From PCC-6802 sp031388585 (GTDB taxonomy: Bacteria; Cyanobacteriota; Cyanobacteriia; Pseudanabaenales; Pseudanabaenaceae): a stretch of DNA of 11,353 nucleotides. Below are positions 6,119-11,353 of this stretch, piece by piece. The stretch spans positions 1 to 11,353 of the forward strand of contig JANMRU010000339.1 of assembly GCA_031388585.1 (NCBI GenBank), given 5' to 3'. Position 1 is the first letter of the stretch; each line of letters starts with the position of its first letter. A program made the translations under genes and the position numbers. The notes beneath the pieces are model-generated. The model saw only the letters and a list, made by a program, of their open reading frames with translations, was not told the origin of the DNA and did not search any database.

Positions 6119-6210
6119 ACTAGCAACCCTAGATCGTTTGTGATTTTTAGGGCTTTGAGAAATGAATTCCCGCAGGGAATTGTTTCATAATCCTAATTAG
6201 GATGGCTATA
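6119..6210. repeat. Second palindromic element with related terminal inverted repeats
   Basis: The left end ACTAGCAACCCTAGAT resembles TATAGCAATCCTAGAT at 5821. The right end, read on the other strand, is TATAGCCATCCTAAT, so both ends match a TATAGCAATCCTA-like consensus. The interior has the hairpin AATTCCC-GCA-GGGAATT (6165-6181), which can extend outward through GAAA/TTTC. The whole is 92 bp and ends 46 bp before the TPR gene, so it may carry or displace that gene's promoter. It looks like a miniature inverted-repeat element related to the tandem repeat at 5821-6007, with different interior sequence. Confidence 0.5.
6190..6203. promoter_or_regulatory. 14-bp perfect palindrome upstream of the TPR gene
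   Basis: ATCCTAATTAGGAT is perfectly symmetric and lies 53 bp upstream of the ATG at 6257. It could be an operator. It also forms part of the right end of the palindromic element at 6119-6210, which is an equally good explanation. Confidence 0.2.
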
Positions 6211-6256
6211 TTGGCAAGGTGGTTTAAGGGAAATTGTATTTAATAAGGAACACAGC

Positions 6257-7150
6257 ATGAAGCGATTTTTGTCAAAAGTCTCAGCTCACGTGGTTGTCAG
6301 CTTGCTCGCAGGTGCGATTCCCTTCGGGATGCTTCTCGCCGCCCTACCCGCATTTGCAGGCGATCCGTTTCGCGCTCAAAACCCCAAGCCAATTGGGTCT
6401 GATACCCAAGCCGCATTTGAACTGATGTTTAAGCAAGGTGACTATACAGCCGCATCAAAGCAATTAAATAAAGCTTTGCGCAGTGAGTACGAAGATCCGC
6501 TTGCCCAGGGTATGAGAGCATCGATGGCTTATATCGAAAAAGATCTGGAAAGCATGAAGATTTACACCAATAAAACTCGCACTGCTGCCCAAAAATTGCT
6601 GAGTACTGACAAATTACGCGGCCATCTCTATATGGGAGTCAGTTACTTATTGGAAGCTGGCTATATCGTATCTTCTCAAGGGGTTGTCAGTGGGGCACCT
6701 TCAGCCCTAGGACTAGTGGATAAATTACTCAAAGAAATTGATGAAGCGCAGGATATTAATCCTAACGATCCAGAACTTAACCTGATTAAGGGTTATATGG
6801 ATATGCTACTGGCTTCTGTTTTCCCTTCTGACTTGGAAAAAGCCTTATCCAGCCTGCGTAATGCTGGCCCTGACTATTTGAAATATCGTGGAATTGCCCT
6901 AGGCTATCGCGATGCCAAAAAGCCGACAGAAGCACTTGATGCTATTGACAAAGCCCTGGCGGCCGCCCCTAATAACCCCGAACTCCAGTACCTGAAAGGA
7001 CAAATTCTCTGGATGAAGGGTTGTAGCGGTGTCGAAGCTGCCAAGAAAGAGTACCGCAAAGCTTTAGATAAGTCTAAGCAGCTACCTAGCGAACTAGTAA
7101 AACAGATTAATGGGGAATACTCTTCATTAAATAACTCGAAATGTTCGTAG
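6257..7150 (+). CDS. Secreted TPR protein, Sll0314/Alr1548-like
   Basis: The product is 297 aa. Residues 1-34 form a signal peptide: basic MKRFLSK, a hydrophobic core at about 12-31 and the AxA cleavage site A32-F-A34, so the mature protein starts at GDPF and is exported to the periplasm or thylakoid lumen. The rest is alpha-helical with TPR-like repeats at about 51-76, 206-238 (YRGIALGYRDAKKPTEALDAI) and 242-273. This matches a conserved cyanobacterial family known from Synechocystis Sll0314, whose function I do not know; TPRs imply protein binding. Two cysteines remain in the mature part (C256, C296) and could form a disulfide. AAGGA at 6245-6249 gives a good ribosome site for the ATG at 6257. 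The gene is monocistronic, with a repeat-rich spacer before it and a TnpB element directly after it. Confidence 0.85.
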   Translation: MKRFLSKVSAHVVVSLLAGAIPFGMLLAALPAFAGDPFRAQNPKPIGSDTQAAFELMFKQGDYTAASKQLNKALRSEYEDPLAQGMRASMAYIEKDLESMKIYTNKTRTAAQKLLSTDKLRGHLYMGVSYLLEAGYIVSSQGVVSGAPSALGLVDKLLKEIDEAQDINPNDPELNLIKGYMDMLLASVFPSDLEKALSSLRNAGPDYLKYRGIALGYRDAKKPTEALDAIDKALAAAPNNPELQYLKGQILWMKGCSGVEAAKKEYRKALDKSKQLPSELVKQINGEYSSLNNSKCS

Positions 7151-7200
7151 TCTGGGAAACTAGGGCTTGATCTCACGATCTACAAAAATAGTGTGGGAGC

Positions 7201-7245
7201 TTGAGAGCCACGGAGTTTAAACTCGTGGATGACTCATCGACTCAA
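7201..7245 (+). repeat. Left-end nested hairpin of the TnpB element
   Basis: TTGAG (7201-7205) pairs with CTCAA (7241-7245). Inside it CCAC (7208-7211) pairs with GTGG (7225-7228), and the 12-bp palindrome GAGTTTAAACTC (7213-7224) forms the tip, with one bulged G at 7212. Imperfect subterminal hairpins are what the Y1 transposase recognises at the ends of IS200/IS605 elements. The assignment as left end rests on position and structure. Confidence 0.5.
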
Positions 7246-7301
7246 GGGGTTTTAACAAGAGCGTATGCCTATATTACTTCAGGGATCACAATATTGACAT
7301 T

Positions 7302-7335
7302 AAGTCTACAAAATAATATATTGATTAGTAGACTT
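7302..7335 (+). promoter_or_regulatory. Inverted repeat just upstream of tnpB
   Basis: AAGTCTAC (7302-7309) and GTAGACTT (7328-7335) are perfect complements around an 18-base AT-rich loop. The right arm ends 13 bases before the ATG at 7349, where the ribosome site should be. No good Shine-Dalgarno is seen, so the stem may limit translation or act as an operator. Role inferred. Confidence 0.3.
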
Positions 7336-7348
7336 GGTAAATCTGATC

Positions 7349-8614
7349 ATGCTAAACCTCAGATACGAGTACAAACTCAAGCCATCACCAGCCCAAGCCC
7401 AAGAAATTGAGCGAACCCTTGGTATTTGCCGCAATGTTTGGAACTATGCTTTGCGGGAACGTAAAGATTGGTTAAATGCTCGTAAATGCAGAGTTGATGC
7501 TTGTTCGATGAAGAGTGAGTATATTATCGATCCATCAGTTTCTTATCCAAATTACGCGCAACAATGCAAGTCTCTGACTAAAGCAAAAGAGCAATACCCT
7601 GACTTAAAAACAGTTAATGCTCAAATGCTCCAACAGATCTTAAAGAAACTAGAAACAGCTTTCGTTGATATGCAGCGTAAAGGGATGGGATTTCCTCGGT
7701 TTAAAAATCGATATCGAATGCGGTCATTTGTGTTTCCTCAAATGCTTAAAAACTGTTTTGAGGGCAGCATCTTAAAGTTGCCGCAGTTAGGTCAAATTGA
7801 AATTATTAAGTCGAGAGAAATACCTGATGGATTCGTAATTAAACAAGCAAGCATAGTCCGCAAGGCAACAGGCTATTTTGTGATACTTTCATTGCAGTGC
7901 GATGTTAGTGTGCCTGACCCTGTGGCTGCTGGTCACCCAATCGGGATAGACCTCGGGCTTGACCAATTTCTTGCCACCTCAGAAGGTGAGTTAGTTCAAC
8001 GCCCCAAGTTCTTAAAAGTCCAACACCGCAAGCTGAAATTGCTGCAACGTAGGCTGAAAAATAAAAAGAAGGGATCAAGTAACCGACACAAATTAAATCA
8101 GAAGATTGCTAAGTTACACCAACATATTACCAACACTAGAAAAGACTGGCACTTTAAACTAGCGGATCATTTGTGCAACCAAGCTGGCATGATATTTGTT
8201 GAAGATATTGATTTTCGTGTTTGGGCAAAAGGGATGTTTTCTAAACACACTTTGGATGCAGGATTTGGGCAATTTATCTCAATCTTGCAATGGATGTGTT
8301 GGAAGCGCGAGGTATATTTTGACAAGGTGAATAAGGATTACACCTCGCAAGTATGCCCTAATTGTGATGCCCATACTGGTAAGAAAGAACTGAGTAATCG
8401 TGTTCACGTTTGCCACGAATGTGGGTACACAACACACAGAGATGTGGCAGCGGCTCAAGTTATTCGCAATCGCGGATTGTCTGAGGAGGGACGCTTCTTG
8501 GACATTAAAAAAATTGCCTGTGGAGATGGTCTGACGGGGACTGGTAACAGTCTAGTTAAGAATCCGAGAAGCAGGAAGAAAGGTGGAGGGGCACGGCTTC
8601 AGCCTGCCTCGTAA
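7349..8614 (+). CDS. tnpB: TnpB, RNA-guided RuvC nuclease of IS200/IS605-type elements
   Basis: TnpB proteins are omega-RNA-guided DNA nucleases, related to Cas12, that help their element persist. From ATG 7349 the product is 421 aa, full length for the family. An in-frame TTG at 7334 would add five residues, but the N-terminus MLNLRYEYKLKPSPAQ is the usual family start. Visible features: the N-terminal helix-turn-helix-like part with GICRNVWNYALRERKDW; RuvC-I D201 (GIDLGLDQFL); basic helices at about 215-265; RuvC-II E285 (FVEDIDF); a zinc ribbon C336-x2-C339 / C355-x2-C358; and RuvC-III D365 (HRDVAAAQVI). All three acidic residues and all four Cys are present and there is no frameshift, so it is probably functional. 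The C-terminal tail (about 390-421) is basic and overlaps the predicted omega RNA. Confidence 0.93.
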   Translation: MLNLRYEYKLKPSPAQAQEIERTLGICRNVWNYALRERKDWLNARKCRVDACSMKSEYIIDPSVSYPNYAQQCKSLTKAKEQYPDLKTVNAQMLQQILKKLETAFVDMQRKGMGFPRFKNRYRMRSFVFPQMLKNCFEGSILKLPQLGQIEIIKSREIPDGFVIKQASIVRKATGYFVILSLQCDVSVPDPVAAGHPIGIDLGLDQFLATSEGELVQRPKFLKVQHRKLKLLQRRLKNKKKGSSNRHKLNQKIAKLHQHITNTRKDWHFKLADHLCNQAGMIFVEDIDFRVWAKGMFSKHTLDAGFGQFISILQWMCWKREVYFDKVNKDYTSQVCPNCDAHTGKKELSNRVHVCHECGYTTHRDVAAAQVIRNRGLSEEGRFLDIKKIACGDGLTGTGNSLVKNPRSRKKGGGARLQPAS

Positions 8615-8659
8615 CATCTTTTTAGCATCCCCCGTCTTTTAAGCGGGGGAGTACGTCAA
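8490..8659 (+). ncRNA. Probable omega RNA (reRNA) of the TnpB element, 5' limit approximate
   Basis: In characterised TnpB systems the guide scaffold comes from the 3' end of tnpB plus the right end, and the guide is the flanking DNA immediately after the element. Here the last coding part and right end fold well: a nested hairpin GGCA-c-GGCT-TC-AGCC-TGCC at 8590-8608 just before the stop codon, then CCCCCG/CGGGGG at 8629-8634 / 8644-8649, then GTACGTCAA. The element would end at about 8659, so the guide in this copy would begin TAAACTAGATGAG. The 5' limit is a guess, and the existence of the RNA follows from family knowledge. Confidence 0.45.
8629..8649 (+). repeat. Right-end hairpin of the TnpB element
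   Basis: CCCCCG (8629-8634) pairs with CGGGGG (8644-8649). The loop region TCTTTTAAG can pair a little further (CTT/AAG). It lies 14 bases after the tnpB stop and 10 bases before the predicted cleavage site. It is both the expected transposase recognition hairpin and the 3' stem of the omega RNA scaffold. Confidence 0.65.
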
Positions 8660-8699
8660 TAAACTAGATGAGTAGAAATCGTTAATTCTAAAATCTGAT

Positions 8700-9536
8700 A
8701 TGGGGCAATCAATTCGGTTAGTAGTGCTAGATATAGATGGTACGATCAATGGTGACTCCAATCAGGTAAACGAACCAGTTAAGCAAGCAGTTAAAGCCGC
8801 TCAAGCTAAGGGTGTCAGGGTGGCGATCGCCACTGGACGGATGTATCGTTCGGCGTTGCGATTTCACCGCACAATTCAATCTGATGCCCCTCTGATTTCC
8901 TATCAAGGGGCGCTGATCAAAGATCCGCAGACCGATGAATTGGTGGGTCACTGGCCTGTGGATCTAGAATATGCTTTGTCTTTGATCGATGATTTTGCCC
9001 CCTATGCGGATACAGGCAAGCTATCGGTGCATCTCTACATTAAAGATGAGTTATACGTGCGGCAAATCACCCCCCAAACCAAAGCCTATGCGCAGCGATC
9101 GGGTGTTAAGGCCATCCCTGTAGGAGACTTGCGTCAATTTTTGCTTGATGAAGCGGATAGAAATCCCCCCACAAAGGTTTTGGCGCTCAGCGACGATCCT
9201 GAGTTAATTACCACATTATTAACGACGCTGAAGCAGCGCTATACTCCTGGGCAACTCTATCTCACTAAGTCAGTTGCCACCTTTTTTGAAGCTACCAACC
9301 CGATCGCGAATAAAGGTACGGCTGTTAAGCATTTAGCGGAAAATATTTTGGGATTCGATCGCAGTGAAGTGATGACGGTCGGCGATAACTTTAACGATCT
9401 AGAAATGATCGAGTATGCAGGAATTGGTGTGGTGATGGGTAATGCCCCTGATGGCTTAAAAGAGATTGCGGACTGGGTCGCACCTGATGTCGATGCTGAT
9501 GGTGCGGCGGCAGCGATCGCCAAGTTCGTGCTTTAG
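8700..9536 (+). CDS. Cof-type HAD-IIB family hydrolase
   Basis: This is a 278-residue cytosolic phosphatase of the Cof/YbiV type, which dephosphorylates sugar phosphates, nucleotides or cofactor intermediates with Mg2+. HAD motif I is DIDGT with nucleophile D11 and acid/base D13. Motif II is in AIATGR (T45). The C2B cap covers about 85-190. Motif III is K205 (ANKGTAV). Motif IV is GDNFND (D229, D233). Length and order are normal for the family, but the natural substrate cannot be deduced. The ATG at 8700 is the first possible start after an in-frame TAG at 8673 and lacks a clear Shine-Dalgarno. The TnpB element ends about 40 bp upstream, so its insertion may have changed this gene's promoter. 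The methyltransferase gene follows at 41 bp on the same strand, so co-transcription is possible. Confidence 0.9.
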   Translation: MGQSIRLVVLDIDGTINGDSNQVNEPVKQAVKAAQAKGVRVAIATGRMYRSALRFHRTIQSDAPLISYQGALIKDPQTDELVGHWPVDLEYALSLIDDFAPYADTGKLSVHLYIKDELYVRQITPQTKAYAQRSGVKAIPVGDLRQFLLDEADRNPPTKVLALSDDPELITTLLTTLKQRYTPGQLYLTKSVATFFEATNPIANKGTAVKHLAENILGFDRSEVMTVGDNFNDLEMIEYAGIGVVMGNAPDGLKEIADWVAPDVDADGAAAAIAKFVL

Positions 9537-9577
9537 CGTTATGATATCTCCGACCTCACAATTTGCGATCGCCACCA

Positions 9578-11161
9578 ATGACGGTTATTTGCGATGCTCG
9601 ATCGGAAGGAGAATTAGGTGAAGGAGCAGAATCACCTATTGGTGTTTTCTTTACGCCTTTAAAGCAGGTGAAATGGGTATTGGAAAAATACCAAATCCTC
9701 AATAAGTGGATTGATGGTGCGGCGATCTTTGACCCGACAGCGGGGGAAGGGAGGTTTTTAGAAGGATTAATCGATCTGGCAATTTCTCATGGCATTACGG
9801 TGAATGCCAAGATGCTTGCAAGACTATGGGCAAATGAGAAGCAGCCAGAGTTTATTCAAACATTTCATGCAAATATAAAACGAAAGTATCGCCTAAAATT
9901 CCCGCAGAGTAACTTTTGGCATCAGGATATTCTTTGGTGCGATCGCGCCTTACAAGTAGATATTATTTTGGGTAATCCACCCTGGTTGAATTTTAATAAT
10001 CTGAGCGATCGCTACAAAGATAGAATCAAGCCTTTATTTCATGAATATGGATTGGTAGCCAATCCCAAGGATTTGCTGCTTGGGGGGAGCCGCATCGATC
10101 TTGCCGCCTTAATTATTGCCAAGTCGCTGAAAGAGTATCTCAAGCCCAAGGGTAAAGCTTATTTCTTTATGCCTCTATCAATTCTGCTTAATGATGGCGC
10201 AGGCAGGGGATTTCGCAACTATAAAATCGATGATGTCGATTTCTGTATTCAAGAAATCTATGATTTCAAACATAACAAGATTTTTGAGAACATTAACACT
10301 AGGTACGGTCTAGTTGCTTTTGAACGCGATCGCCCCCAGGCTTTTCCAATTAAATATTTCATCAATAAGACGAGTCAAGCTAATCAAACCAATCCTGATG
10401 AATGGCTAAGTTGTGAGGCTACTCCACTCTTCAATCGCAATGAGCCTCTGACTGTCTTTGAGAATTTGGCTAATCTGAAAGAACTGCAAAGTTACACAAA
10501 AATTCCTCTCACCCGCATTAGCAAGCCTCGACAAGGCATCAATACCTGTGGTGCTAACGACATCTTTATTTTTGATCGCCTGGAAACAATGGCAGGGAAG
10601 GATAATACTTTGGTGATCGTCAGCAACCATCTGGTTAAGGAGGTGCTTCTACCCCGTCAATTTCTTTTGCCTCTGATCGCGAAGCATAACTTCCAGGAGG
10701 AACATCCCACTCCTACGAAATATATTTTAGTGCCTTACAATTTTCTCACAGGTAAAATTTACAGCCAGGAAGAATTACAGAAATATGCAGATTTGTGGCA
10801 GTACCTTTGTCAACATCAAACTCTGCTACAAAATCGCAGAGGGAGCTTAATCCAGTCAAAGATTAGAAGGGGATTTTGGTATGCCTTATTAGGTGTGGGA
10901 GCATATACTTTCGCGCCCTACAAGGTATGCTGGCAGGCATATGGACAAAGGCATTTCCATCCTAAGCTATTTAGCGGTAATTGGCAGGGGAATCAAGCTC
11001 TACATGCGTTTATCCCATTAACTTCCAAAGAAGAGGGGGAAAAGTTAGTAGAACAATTGAGCGATCCATTAGTAGAGAAGTATCTTTGCAGCCAGCAGAT
11101 GGAAGGGACTTGTAACTGGGCACAACCAGGGAGAATTCAGCGGCTTTTGCAACTTGTTTAA
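9578..11161 (+). CDS. N6-adenine DNA methyltransferase (TaqI/Eco57I-like, gamma class), no restriction partner seen
   Basis: From ATG 9578 the product is 527 aa. It carries motif X-like GVFFTP (22-27), motif I FDPTAGEGRFL (51-61, AdoMet binding), an acidic motif III region QDIL (about 116-119) and the catalytic motif IV NPPW (133-136), in the order of gamma-class N6-adenine methyltransferases. The C-terminal half (about 240-527) is probably the target recognition domain; it includes GINTCGANDIF (320-330) and GVGAYTFAPYKVCW (439-452), patterns seen in TaqI/Eco57I-type enzymes. The length fits a methylase without a fused nuclease (fusions run to about 1000 aa). An in-frame TTG at 9563 inside a GCGATCGC site would add five residues; ATG is preferred. 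No endonuclease gene is seen in the remaining 192 bp downstream or in the gene before. The target sequence cannot be inferred. Confidence 0.87.
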   Translation: MTVICDARSEGELGEGAESPIGVFFTPLKQVKWVLEKYQILNKWIDGAAIFDPTAGEGRFLEGLIDLAISHGITVNAKMLARLWANEKQPEFIQTFHANIKRKYRLKFPQSNFWHQDILWCDRALQVDIILGNPPWLNFNNLSDRYKDRIKPLFHEYGLVANPKDLLLGGSRIDLAALIIAKSLKEYLKPKGKAYFFMPLSILLNDGAGRGFRNYKIDDVDFCIQEIYDFKHNKIFENINTRYGLVAFERDRPQAFPIKYFINKTSQANQTNPDEWLSCEATPLFNRNEPLTVFENLANLKELQSYTKIPLTRISKPRQGINTCGANDIFIFDRLETMAGKDNTLVIVSNHLVKEVLLPRQFLLPLIAKHNFQEEHPTPTKYILVPYNFLTGKIYSQEELQKYADLWQYLCQHQTLLQNRRGSLIQSKIRRGFWYALLGVGAYTFAPYKVCWQAYGQRHFHPKLFSGNWQGNQALHAFIPLTSKEEGEKLVEQLSDPLVEKYLCSQQMEGTCNWAQPGRIQRLLQLV

Positions 11162-11353
11162 TACATGTTTGGCACCAGATGTCCGATCCGTCCAAATTCT
11201 TATGAAGCAGGAGATGTGCGTTGAGCTATTAATTTGGGCATCGCATTGAGTTAAAGTTAGATGTAAATCATTAAGTTGTACCTTCATCTCTACACAAATC
11301 TCAACATATTTTGTATTGACCGATACATACCTCCCCCCTCATAGATATCCTAT

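Larger units (their letters stand above)
7172..8659 (+). mobile_element. TnpB-only IS200/IS605-superfamily element (IS1341-type), boundaries approximate
   Basis: The element carries tnpB without the Y1 transposase tnpA, so its movement would need a tnpA supplied from elsewhere. The left boundary is proposed after TTGAT (7167-7171), which has the form of a known target/TAM pentanucleotide for this superfamily. The left end has a bulged hairpin (7201-7245). The right end has a GC-rich hairpin (8629-8649) followed by GTACGTCAA, and CGGGGGAGTACGTCAA is a right-end form I associate with cyanobacterial elements of this kind. Length is about 1.5 kb. It contains no GCGATCGC. It sits between the TPR gene stop (21 bp) and the HAD gene start (40 bp), interrupting neither ORF. 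Confidence 0.75.

Noticed and set aside
5821..6210. CRISPR array
   Set aside because: There are only two adjacent units of 85-88 bp with no unique spacers, and no cas genes are present. The repeats behave as structured palindromic elements.
7201..7410. 69-residue plus-strand ORF before tnpB
   Set aside because: It starts from TTG inside the element's left-end hairpin, overlaps the tnpB start in another frame, and has no recognisable sequence.
9565..9572. Linking the methyltransferase to GCGATCGC because a site covers its alternative start
   Set aside because: The octamer occurs throughout the window, and the enzyme's target cannot be read from its specificity domain.
11069..11287. 72-residue minus-strand ORF (begins MKVQLNDLHLTLTQCD) overlapping the methyltransferase 3' end
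   Set aside because: Part of the frame is antisense to the methyltransferase C-terminus, the sequence is unfamiliar, and no ribosome site stands out. The first 40 residues could be real, but the evidence is too weak.
11312..11327. TGTAT/ATACA inverted repeat near the window end
   Set aside because: Five-base arms around a six-base loop are expected by chance in AT-rich DNA, and no gene start is next to it within the window.

Overview
The window looks like a cyanobacterial chromosome fragment. The octamer GCGATCGC (the HIP1 repeat of many cyanobacterial genomes) occurs about 17 times by eye, and several proteins belong to cyanobacteria-typical families: a DevA-type exporter ATPase, a CcdA/Ccs-type thiol transporter, a YbjN-domain protein, a Sll0314/Alr1548-type secreted TPR protein and a small CRFC-type Cys protein. 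I do not assign a genus.

Layout. 1-626: the tail of an IS66-like transposase runs straight into a DevA-type ABC ATPase that has lost its Walker A half and carries a frameshift, so it is a pseudogene apparently made by IS insertion. 761-2158 (minus): an aspartase/fumarase-superfamily enzyme. 2159-2477: a short minus-strand ORF and a 14-bp palindrome. 2478-2804 (plus): a small four-cysteine protein. 2805-3051: hairpin repeats and a nested inverted repeat between convergent genes. 3052-5723 (minus): four closely spaced genes, in transcription order ABC ATPase, YbjN-domain protein, LipM/LplA-type acyltransferase and CcdA. 5724-6256: a 533-bp non-coding stretch with a tandem structured repeat of 85-88 bp and a second element with related terminal inverted repeats. 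6257-7150 (plus): a secreted TPR protein. About 7172-8659: a TnpB-only IS200/IS605-type element with an intact RuvC triad, a left-end hairpin, a right-end hairpin and a probable 3' omega RNA. 8700-9536 (plus): a Cof-type HAD phosphatase. 9578-11161 (plus): a solitary N6-adenine DNA methyltransferase. 11162-11353: nothing recognised.

How the genes fit together. The minus-strand cluster combines an ECF/CbiO-like ATPase with lipoyl/octanoyl transfer and membrane thiol transport. The spacing suggests co-transcription, but a shared pathway is only a guess. The rest is housekeeping genes separated by mobile DNA. GCGATCGC is absent from about 5.41 to 8.82 kb, the part holding the repeat-rich spacer, the TPR gene and the TnpB element. 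I found no clear new multi-gene defence or biosynthetic system. The best leads are the TnpB element with its omega RNA and readable guide, the structured repeat family, the orphan methyltransferase, and an aspartase-like enzyme with unusual residues in otherwise conserved motifs.
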